From Purshia tridentata (taxonomy: Eukaryota; Streptophyta; Magnoliopsida; Rosales; Rosaceae): a stretch of 36,365 bases of DNA. Shown piece after piece: positions 10,072-18,108 of this stretch; the first letter of the stretch is position 1, and each line of letters starts with the position of its first letter. A program made the translations under genes and the position numbers. A model generated the notes under the pieces. It did no database searches. It was not told the DNA's origin and saw only the letters and a list, made by a program, of their open reading frames with translations. The DNA lies in the NCBI GenBank assembly GCA_003254885.1, contig QANT01003656.1, positions 1-36,365 on the forward strand, in the 5' to 3' direction.

Positions 10072-12289
10072 TGTAACGACCTGTACCTTTTAAGTACATT
10101 ATAATAGGGCCCAACGTTAATTTTTGGTTCTAGTAAGATTTTAGCTTTGACCTTCGGTCCGTTAGGAAGGTCTTGGGCTCACGAGTTCATTGACATGTGG
10201 CATGGGTCGTTTAGAGCTATGGTTAAAAAGTTAGGAACGTGTTAAGGGATTCAAAAGTTGACTTTTTAAATTGCTCGGATTTTAGAGTTGACTTTGAAAC
10301 GATTGCGTAGAGCTCGACTCCACGAGTTCGTAGACACATAGCATGCGTCATTTGGAGCTACGGTTTGAGAAATACGGAGGTTCAAAGTGAGGGGCAAACT
10401 TGTAATTACTTTGAAATTGGTTTAAATTTCCAGAAATTTCTGGAAACTTTTCCCCCCTTTTATTTCTCTCTCTCTTCTCTCCTCTCCATGCGCAGGCAAC
10501 AGAAAACCCCCCAACCCGACATCTCTCCCTTCCTCTCTCCCCAGCGCAACCACCCAACCTTCCGGCCACCTAGACCCACCAGCGACGTTGCCAATCGTCG
10601 GCCAGCAAGCTCACACCGCCCCCAGCCCCTCTCTCTCCCGATTTCTCTTCCCCACCTGCGTACGACTGGAGCTTCTAGCTCCAGCCATTTTCGGCGACAC
10701 CAGGCGACGAGCCGGCCAAGAACCACACCCCAACCGCCGACTGTCCCTCCCCGAGCTTCCCCACGCCGGCCAGCCACGTTCTAGCAGGAAATCAGCTTGG
10801 AAAACTCTCCAAAGCCACCGGTCCTCTCCTCAAATTCCGGCCAGATTCTGGCGTCAATCTCCTTGATTTTAGGCAACGTTCCCGAGCCCAGAGACAATCC
10901 AGCCGGAGACCAAAGCTAGGATATCTCTGTGAGTGAACTTCGTTTCCTAAACTTTGTTTATAAATTCTTTATGAATTTCATGATTTAATTCGTATTTATA
11001 TTTTGAGTTTTAATTGAGTTTTATTAATTGAGAATATTATTTGATTCTTGAGCATGGTTTGAGAATTAATGCTTGGAAATAAAATTGATGTGCATGATAA
11101 CTATTTTTCATGACGATTTATTGGAGCCGTTAGATTTTGGAAATGTTTTGATTTCTCAAGTAAACGTATTTGGTTTATTCGTATCTTGAAATATTAAGGG
11201 TTTGGTTTACTGAAAAAGATTTTATAGTTGTTGGTTTAATGATTTACAGTATTGGAAAGATTATATATTTTTATGGAAGAAAAGAGATTTATAATAAATG
11301 GTTTTCAAACCACCCTTTGCAGTACCCTTCAGACTATCAGATTATATAGGTCTTTGGGACCCATCACGGCACACACATAGGCTTTGGGTCGTGTGTCGAG
11401 ATGCCTTGTCCTTTGGGGGTGGCCCTGCGTGCACATATGGCAGGTATGTTGGCCCTGCATGTGTATGACAGACCCTGGCTCTGCACATGTACGGCAGGAT
11501 TATTGGCCCTGCATGCGTATGGCAGGTTGTGAGCCCTGCGCATGTACGGCAGGCTATTGGCCCTACATGCGTACGGCAGGTCGTGGGCCCTGCACATGTA
11601 TGGCAGGTTTGGTGGGTAACTGTTTGGGTGAATGTTTATTATTATATCAGTTTTATAAGAATGTTTCAAAGGATATAAACTTCAGTTTTGGTTTGATGCT
11701 TGTCAGCTTAATTTGTTTTATTTACTTTCCCAAAAAATCTCAAAGTGGATTTTAAGTATTGGTTTACTTATCCCGTAAATTTTATGAAAGTTATTTTAAA
11801 ACTGGGGGATTTCAAAGAAAGTTTGTGAAATTTTAAGGAAACTTGAAAGTAAAGGTTTATTAATATTTATTTTGATTTATGTCCACTCACTGAGTCGTCT
11901 CACTAATTTTATCCTTGTTGTTGTTTTAATTTCCCCCCTAGGTTGGAGCGGTGGAACAGTCGAGCCAAAGACGTCGAGGCACTCTTGTAAAGCTGTGAAA
12001 TCATAGGAATTAGTTCTCTTTGTATTTATTTCCTTTAGTAAATTTTGTAGCACCGCTCTGTAATTTTAGTAAATACTTAATTTATTGGTTTTGAAATCTG
12101 GGTCGGAGACCCTTTGGTTGTGGTAGAGAAGCTGTGGTGCTTAGAAGTGTTTTTGCAGGTCTTTGTGAAGAAAGGGTTAGTCCAATTTCAGGGGAGGTTC
12201 TGCCGAAATTTTGGTAGAATTTCCCTTGATATTGGATTCCCGCAGGATCACTCTGAGTTCCAGGGTGGAATTCGGAGAGGGTCCTGTCA
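10072..12289 (+). mobile_element. Solo LTR A (2218 bp), nested in LTR E
   Basis: It starts TGTAACGACCTGTACC and ends GGGTCCTGTCA, with perfect 5-bp target duplications TTTTC at 10067-10071 and 12290-12294. A second member of the family lies at 24394-27112 with its own different duplication, so both ends are confirmed independently. The TGTAACGACC start indicates + sense, as in many plant Ty3/gypsy LTRs. Inside, a C/T-rich then GC-rich leader (10450-10870) is followed by an AT-rich part, a CpG-rich minisatellite (11421-11608) and a conserved tail. Long frames in the GC-rich part occur on both strands and are not real genes. No internal retroelement domains are present. Confidence 0.95.
11421..11608 (+). 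repeat. CpG-rich minisatellite (about 27-30 bp units) in solo LTR A
   Basis: About seven units of the type GGCCCTGCATGCGTACGGCA with alternating spacers. The same array is in solo LTR B at 26290-26477, so it belongs to the family. It generates repetitive Cys/Arg/Pro frames on both strands that are not genes. Confidence 0.9.
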
Positions 12290-12687
12290 TTTTCCTAGTG
12301 CAATTAGGATTTCCCTTTCCAGCCCAACTAGGGTTTACCTTTCCTAGTTTCACTAGGATTTACCTTTCCTAGTCCCACTAGGATTTGGTTTTCCTAGTTC
12401 AACTAGGATTTCTCATTTCTGGCCCTGGACACTGATGGTTTTCCTGGTTTGGCTAGAATTCCTTATTTGAGTAGGATTTCAGCTTTCCTAGTTCCACCAG
12501 GATTTCTTCAGTTTTCCTAGTTTGATCAAGAATTGTCCAATTTTGGTTCTTTTGGCTTCTTTCTTCATAATTGCTTCATTTTACCTACAAAAGACAGAAA
12601 CAAAGCAAAAACACACAAAACGCCAAGTTCTAGCGCTCTAGGTTAAGGAGTTAGCATATAAAAACATGCACAAATGCACACTCAACA

Positions 12688-13650
12688 CAAAACAGCCTTC
12701 TATATCCCTTTCGGACAATATGAATGGACTGTGATGCCTTTCGGTCTCAAAAACGCCCCTTCAGAATTCCAAAAAAATGATGAACGACATCTTCAATCCC
12801 TATATCAACTTTTCCTTGGTATATATTGATGATGTTCTCATCTATTCAAAATCAATAGATCAACACTGGAAACATCTAAATTATTTCCTTAGAATTATTA
12901 AAGAAAATGGTTTAGTTCTTTCAGCGAAAAAGATTACCCTCTTCCAAACAAAGATCAGATTCTTAGGACATCACATTTATCAAAATACCATCGTTCCTAT
13001 TGAGCGGTCAATTGAGTTTGCAGACAAATTTCCTGATGAAATCAAAGATAAAACTCAACTCCAAAGGTTCCTTGGATGTCTCAATTATGTCTCGGACTTC
13101 ATCCAAGAACTTACCCTTCTTTGTAAACCTCTATACCAAAGGCTCAAAAAGAATCCACCAGCCTGGACTGAAGAGCATACCCAGGTGGTTAAGAAAGTCA
13201 AAACTTATGTCAAAAACCTTCCTTGCCTTAATCTCCCTGAGGAGTCTGCTTTCAAAATCGTTGAAACAAACGCATCTAATTTAGGTTATGGAGGAATTCT
13301 TAAACAAAGGCACTCCAAAGACAACCCTGAACAATTAGTGAGATTTACCTCAGGTGTTTGGAACCCAACTCAAACTAATTATAGTACAATTAAAAAAGAA
13401 ATTTTATCTATAGTGCTATGTATCACAAAGTTTCAAGATGATCTTCTCAACCAAAAATTCCTTTTATGTATTGATTGCAAATCGGCAAAGAATGTTTTAG
13501 AAAAAGATGTTCAAAATTTAGCAGCAAAACAAATTTTTGCCCGATGGCAAGCTTTATTCTCAATTTTTTTATTTCGAAATTGAGTTTATTAAAGGTGACC
13601 AAAACTCCCTTCCTGACTTTCTTATCAGAGAGTTCTTACAAGGAAAATGA
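12688..13650 (+). pseudogene. C-terminal reverse transcriptase and RNase H of the viral polyprotein
   Basis: The RT resumes with YIPFGQYEWTVMPFGLKNAP; one extra A near 12775 then shifts the frame. The catalytic YIDD is at 12822-12833, followed by thumb motifs (IRFLGHHIY and LQRFLGCLNYVSDFI). RNase H begins near 13230. Its first catalytic Asp should lie in ETDAS but here reads ETNAS, with Asn at 13269-13271, a single-base change. NYSTIKKEIL holds the catalytic Glu and LLCIDCKSAK the next Asp. A change in a T-run near 13567 shifts the frame once more, after which it continues to DQNSLPDFLIREFLQ and stops at 13648-13650. RT copies the pregenomic RNA into DNA and RNase H removes the RNA; both are inactive here. 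Confidence 0.93.
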
Positions 13651-14921
13651 GCAAGAAGGCCACTCCTTCTACAAAGGCATCTTATACCCAAGTTCCTCAA
13701 ATATCAAAAGAGGTCCCAAGCTCCTCCCAAAGCTTTGTCAATGTCCTTGGACAAAACATATTGATGGTAAACAGTTTTCAAGTTTTGCAAAGGCCACCTG
13801 TTTCTACTACAAGTTCTTCGAACAAAAGTCTTTACTTTCACAAAAATCCACCAAAAATGATTTTTTACATTGAAGAGGAGATCCCTGACACGAATCCCTA
13901 TACAATTTTCAAGAAGCTTACTTACCCAAATTTCTTTCTTTCTCCAAATCCAAGTTTACCCAAAAGTTTTATGAATTTATCCTGGTGGATATTGATTCAA
14001 TTGCTATTACTTACAACAAAACCTAGGACCAAATCACACACTCAAAGATTCAAATAAAAAGAGTTTTATCTTTGGGTGACTGGGGTCAACACCCTAACAC
14101 AATGAAAAGGTTTTCTCAAAAGTTGTCACCCCAGCAATATTGTTACTGGGGATTATGTTGATACCTGGCACAATGTTTTCTTCCTTCAAAATAAGGCACG
14201 TCAACATTCCTGGTTTATCTTTTTTTGTAACAATTTTAATCTCAAACTACCATACTGGTTTAAAGATATCTGGTACAGGTACGGCGCTGTTGATGAGATT
14301 CTCCCTGATGATCTCATCCCAAATTTTCAATTATTTCAAAAAAATATCAAGCAGGAAAGTTTGCAGACAATTGATCCACTCTTTTGGTTCTTTTGTTCAG
14401 TTAACTTAGCCTGGATTTTCTCTGGGGAGATTTTTGTCTCTCCAAAAACTCCAACTCAAGCCCCCGGTTTGATGAGGAGATTCAAAGTCAAGTGGTGGGA
14501 TGGATTCAAGACTGACAAAATCTCAAAGAAGTCTGTAGTAGATTGGTTCAAAGCCCATCCCAGTTTCTCAAATGCCAAAGTCATTCCTCATGATGAAGAC
14601 CAAGCGCAATTCCTTGTCCAAAAATCAAGAATACAAAGTGATCTGTCTTCCATCTCTTCTCGAAAGTAATATGCCAAAAGACTCAAAGAGGTTCTTAGTC
14701 AAATTTCCAAAAGTGACAGTGATGCTGATGGTGACTCAGACTCTAGCCACCAAACTCCTGGCACCTGTCCCGCACCATATTTCCAAGATTCTCAAGACCC
14801 AAAGACTCAGTATGATGATTTGGATGATGTTTAATCAAATCATGATGGCCTCTCAAATCCTGTCTCCTGCCGACGCATGAAGACAAGGCTTATTCAATTA
14901 CTCAAAGATGAAAAGGTCTAA
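13647..14921 (+). pseudogene. Viral ORF2, protein of unknown function
   Basis: The ATG at 13647 overlaps the ORF1 stop in the four bases ATGA, a coupled arrangement as in termination-reinitiation. Coding signal continues about 425 codons with frame changes near 13912 and 14150 and stops at 14024, 14667 and 14832, ending at 14921 at the latest. The N-terminus is Ser/Thr/Pro-rich. The centre is aromatic, with YWFKDIWYRYGAVDEILPDD and FWFFCSVNLAWIF, then RRFKVKWWDGFKTDKIS and a VVDWFKAHPSF segment. The C-terminus is acidic (SDSDADGDSDSS). I recognise no enzymatic motif. Florendoviruses have one ORF of unknown function at this place; homology to it is inferred from position. Confidence 0.8.
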
Positions 14922-14941
14922 AGCTACTTTACAAAAAGTGC

Positions 14942-14964
14942 AACAGTGAAGATTTCTCACTGTT
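14942..14964. promoter_or_regulatory. 8-bp perfect inverted repeat upstream of the viral TATA box
   Basis: AACAGTGA, a 7-base spacer, then TCACTGTT. It lies about 70 bp before the TATA box, where caulimovirid promoters carry activation elements. It could bind a dimeric factor or form a hairpin in read-through RNA; the role is inferred. Confidence 0.45.
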
Positions 14965-15033
14965 CAACTTTCCAAATGTTCGAATTCTGTGGCAGACTCC
15001 AAATGTTTCTCAATTTCAATGTAATTTTCTTTG

Positions 15034-15040
15034 TATAAAT
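15034..15040 (+). promoter_or_regulatory. Candidate pregenomic RNA TATA box
   Basis: TATAAAT in TTGTATAAATCAAG, 113 bp after the ORF2 end. A start near 15065 would place AATAAA (15105) about 40 bases into the transcript, as in caulimovirids whose poly(A) signal sits in the terminally repeated part. Confidence 0.55.
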
Positions 15041-15228
15041 CAAGTTGTAAGCCTCGTTTGTAGGCATCGATCAAATTAGAGAGCTTTCACTTGTTAAATT
15101 CAAAAATAAAAAATCTGATAGCTATGCAAAGTTCAAATTTCTGTAGATTTTGCTTTGTTTCTCAAAGCCCAAACTTATAAGTTCCTTATTTTTAATCAAA
15201 GTCTATTTTCAATTCTCTTTTCAAATTT

Positions 15229-15462
15229 ATGTCAATTAGATTTCTGTTTTTAATTCATTTAAGATATTTACAAAAATATATTTTGCCTATCAATCGCAAT
15301 TATCTTCAATATTGTTTTGAACAATTATCAAATACTCACCCCAACAGTCCTCATTACCAAACTAGATATAAAGACTTTAGGTCTGCCCGTTCAGACTTAA
15401 TCCAAACCAATTCAGAAATCCACCAACTCAAAAGGAGCCTCAAAGTTCTGTCACTAGGTTGA
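15229..15462 (+). CDS. Leader small ORF, 77 residues, uncertain
   Basis: An open frame of 77 codons in the presumed long leader, between the predicted RNA start and the viral end. The first 25 residues are hydrophobic and aromatic. The second half is polar and helix-like (YQTRYKDFRSARSDL, then IHQLKRSLKVL). It stayed open while the main viral frames collected many stops, but in AT-rich sequence of this length that may be chance. I recognise no family. It may be a leader uORF of the kind that steers ribosome shunting in this family, or a non-coding accident. Confidence 0.3.
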   Translation: MSIRFLFLIHLRYLQKYILPINRNYLQYCFEQLSNTHPNSPHYQTRYKDFRSARSDLIQTNSEIHQLKRSLKVLSLG

Positions 15463-15486
15463 TATATCTCCTGGGATAGGTATCTC

Positions 15487-16060
15487 TTTTTCAAACTTTA
15501 TGAGACCCATTCCAGATAAGTTTACTATTTAACTCTACAGAATTCTACAAAGTCTATCTAAACTGTGTGGAGCTCTACCAAAGTTTTAAACTTACATAAA
15601 AATTATAAAAATAAAAACTTTTCAACATTTCATATAAATCCAAATATACCCCTTAATAACTTCCTTTATTTAAAGGATAATGAAAAATAACCCAAATTTT
15701 ATTCCTAACTTGCATGGAATTTTTACATTGGGCTTTACAACATTTTTGTTTTTATAAGGGGATTTCAAAATTATGGGTGTTTAAAATTTAGGGTGTTTTT
15801 GGTGATCTAATTTGATCTAAATTACTGAATTAATGATTCATTGGGATCCTGAATTGATATTGCTGGGTGTCATCAGACTCACTACTCATTAGTGCATGCC
15901 AACTGTTGAGGGAATTAGAAATATGTGGTGGTGTGCATTTCTATTTGCTGATTTGCTTGTGGTATGTGACTAAATGTGTGAGATCCTATACTTTTTCAAG
16001 TTTTATTTCGAAAAGTATTTTAGAGTATTTTGGGACTTTATTTGAGAAATAAGAGTTTTG
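15487..16060 (+). repeat. Flanking direct repeat X, copy 2 (right of the endogenous virus)
   Basis: A 574-bp copy of 241-847 in the same orientation. It begins directly after viral sequence and continues past 16060 into host sequence GGTTAATTTTATG. It lacks about 33 bp present in copy 1 and has scattered substitutions and short indels. The last 128 bp (from 15933) are also present a third time at 18109-18236 through a later tandem duplication. Confidence 0.9.
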
Positions 16061-18108
16061 GGTTAATTTTATGAATTTTGTTTTAAATTAGTTTGACTAA
16101 AAATTTGACTTTTTATTTATTGGGTTGTTGGTATCAAACTTGGACTTGTTGGGTTGTACTCAGCTTTGTGAGTGTGTAGACTTGAACAACACATGAATTG
16201 AAGTTACAGTTTTTTTTTTTTTTGGCCAAGGAATTGGAGTTACAGTTTGAGAATTCTCAACGTGTAAAGTTAGCATTTTTGTAAATTTGTATTTAATGTC
16301 TTAAAACCAAAAATCGGATTTATCTTTTTAAATTAGGTTAATTAACTTTAAATACCAAATTTCAATAATTTTTTAGTTTAGATATAATATATATATATTA
16401 TATTCATACTATTATATTAATTTATAATATATTGTATTAAAACTAAAAAAAATCAATCCAATCACATCTTAACTGTGACTGTTAATTAGTTGTGATTGTC
16501 TTGGTAAGTTGAAGAATACAACTTCCACCACTATACTAAGTATTATTTTGACCTCTATTTATACTATATTGTAATACAATTTCTCTTAAAAAAAATTTCA
16601 ATTCAGTCATAATTTAACTGTGACTGTATCACAATCTAATTGTGACTGTATCACAATCTAATTGTGACTGTCATTCAATCACAACTAAATTTGAAGTTGA
16701 ATGTCGTACAGTTACAACTAAAATTGAAGTTGAGACTATATTAACTAATTTCCAAGACAATATAAAAATAGGTTAATTGACTTTAAATATCAAATTTCAA
16801 TAATTTTTTAGTTTAGATACCAAAATTTAATAGCATTTTAGATTAGGTACTAGTTGAAAAGTCAAACATAATAATATAGTAAATGGCACTATAATTTACA
16901 AATATTACATCATATGCCACTACAATAATATATATATATATATTACATCTATACTATTACATTATTTATGCTATATTGTATTAAAACTAAAAAAATCAAT
17001 CCAATCACATCTTAACTGTGACTGTCTTACAATTTAGTTGTGATTGTCTTGATAAATTGAAAAAGACAACTCCCACCACTATACTAAGTATTATTTTGAG
17101 TAAAAGTATTGTTTTGGCCTCTATTTATACTATATTGTAATACAATTTCTTTAAAAAAAAATTTCAATTCAATCACAACCTAATTGTGACTGTATCACAA
17201 TTTAGCTGTGACTGTTATTTAGTCACAACTGAATTTGAAGTTGAGATAAAAAAATTTCAATTCAATCACAACCTAATTGTGACTGTATCACAATTTAGCT
17301 GTAACTGTTATTTAGTCACAACTGAATTTGAAGTTGAGTGTCGTACAGTTACAACTAAAATTGAAGTTGAGATTATATTAACTAATTTCCAAGACAATAT
17401 AAAAGTATTAAGGACAATTTTATCAAAACTTTATAAATTTTATTTAAGACCCATCATATGTGGGCCAAAGGGCAATAGAAGGGCAAATTTGTCAAACAAA
17501 TAAAGCCCAAAACAAATGGGTTGTAAATTTGTGACCTATTCTAAAAATCAAGTTCATTAGTTAGTAGCCAAACCTAAAAATTATGAGCAAAACTGATTTT
17601 CTAAAAAAGTATTGAAACTTGGTATTTAATCCTAAATTTCTATATAAAAATATCAATGACAATTTTGTCAAAACTTTATAAATTTTATTTAAGACCATCA
17701 TATATGGGCCAAAGGACAGTAGAAGGGTAAATTTGTCAAACAAATAAAGCCCAAATGGGCTGTAAATTTGTAACCTATTCTAAAAATCAAGTTTATTAGT
17801 TAGTAGTTAAACCTAAAAATTATTAACAAAACTGATTTTCTAAAAAAGTATTGAAACCAGGTATTTAATCCAAAATTTCTATTTTAAATTTACTTTCTTT
17901 TTCTCTCTTTTCATTTTCTCTACTACATTTCCTCTCTCTCTTTTCTCTCCCATGCCCTCTCGGCCTCGTCACCGTGTGTGACCAAGGCCGGCCACTACGG
18001 CCAGTCTCCGGCCAGATCCAGACCACTGGCACGTCCCCCAAGCATCGACCATCCTTCCCCAAGCTTCTCCCGTTAGCCCAGCTACTTTGCCAGTAGGAAT
18101 CACGCCAG
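15933..18108 (+). repeat. Tandem duplication, unit U (contains MITE Y1)
   Basis: It starts GTGCATTTCTATTTGCTG and ends GTAGGAATCACGCCA. The same ends occur in unit U' at 18109-19310, directly adjacent in the same orientation. Common content is the 3' part of repeat X, a GTTGTTGGTATCAAA segment (U 16124; U' 18890) and a C/T-rich then GGCCGG-rich tail (U 17890-18108; U' 19094-19310). U carries insertion Y1, which U' lacks. Confidence 0.85.
16335..17881 (+). mobile_element. Mutator-like MITE Y1 with internal amplification (1547 bp)
   Basis: It is bounded by perfect 9-bp duplications TTTTAAATT (16326-16334 and 17882-17890), typical of Mutator-like elements, and the matching empty site in U' is at 19086-19094. 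Ends are imperfect inverted repeats sharing TTAAATACC, TTTCAATA and TTTTTTAG. There is no transposase. It appears built from repeated pieces: a second 5' end starts near 16772, an 84-88-bp block is tandem at about 17164-17335, and the 3' half is tandem at about 17396-17640 and 17650-17880. Motifs such as AATTGTGACTGT recur many times on both strands. The short frames across it are not genes. Confidence 0.85.

Larger units (their letters stand above)
9990..12530. repeat. Array of CCTAGTTCAACTAGG palindromic units in LTR E, split by LTR A
   Basis: At least ten related units of roughly 22-28 bp (TTTTCCTAGTTCAACTAGGA and variants) occur at about 9990-10070 and 12290-12530. Each is nearly self-complementary (CCTAG...CTAGG). 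LTR A inserted inside one unit, so the array was continuous before. Its function is unknown; it may be an internal minisatellite of the LTR. Confidence 0.8.
8529..12687 (-). mobile_element. LTR-like element E (antisense), inserted in the RT and itself split by solo LTR A
   Basis: It begins TGTTGATATG and ends ACTCAACA, an LTR-type TG...CA pair with a 5-bp terminal inverted repeat TGTTG/CAACA. Viral RT coding stops at its left edge and resumes at its right edge. Flanking bases are AAAAA on the left and CAAAA on the right, an imperfect 5-bp target duplication. Removing the nested 2218-bp LTR A and its duplication leaves about 1.94 kb with no gag or pol, so a solo LTR is the best reading. The minus strand is the likely sense: TATATAAA lies on it at 9712-9719, and its end carries CCCTGTGGGATCGACCTCG, a phrase common in plant LTRs, which also occurs in worn form in solo LTR D. 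Confidence 0.82.
848..15486 (+). other. Endogenous caulimovirid (pararetrovirus), florendovirus-like, degenerate and interrupted
   Basis: Reading 5' to 3' there are pieces of a 30K-type movement protein, a coat protein with a CCHC knuckle, an aspartic protease (DSGAD), reverse transcriptase (YIDD) and RNase H, then an ATGA-overlapping second frame and a TATA-containing intergenic region. There is no integrase and no LTR pair of its own, which separates it from Ty3/gypsy elements. Removing the insertions at 2172-5217 and 8529-12687 plus their target duplications leaves about 7.4 kb, close to a full caulimovirid genome. A polyprotein followed by one downstream ORF of unknown function fits Florendovirus; Petuvirus, with a single ORF, fits less well. 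It carries many stops and frameshifts. The genus is inferred; the family is clear from motifs. Confidence 0.93.
14922..15486 (+). other. Viral intergenic region: promoter, poly(A) signal and leader
   Basis: Non-coding viral sequence after ORF2. In order it holds a perfect 8-bp inverted repeat (14942-14949 / 14957-14964), a TATA box (15034-15040), an AATAAA (15105-15110), an 78-codon leader frame (15229-15462), and an end GGGATAGGTATC that stops at the second X repeat. This is the layout expected for pregenomic RNA start, terminal-repeat polyadenylation and long leader in a caulimovirid, in which the RNA runs past the primer site into ORF1. Confidence 0.7.

Noticed and set aside
10348..10866. 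Several overlapping frames of 73-139 codons on both strands
   Set aside because: They overlap in a GC-rich, stop-poor LTR leader, lack any domain, and the matching part of LTR B gives different broken frames.
11364..11755. Repetitive Cys/Arg/Pro proteins on both strands, also at 26298-26624
   Set aside because: They come from the CpG-rich minisatellite inside LTRs A and B; conservation follows the repeat, not a protein.
241..16060. Repeat X as the LTRs of a retrotransposon containing the virus
   Set aside because: Its ends are TTTTT...TTTTG rather than TG...CA, there is no 5-bp duplication outside, no integrase inside, and the viral promoter is upstream of copy 2.
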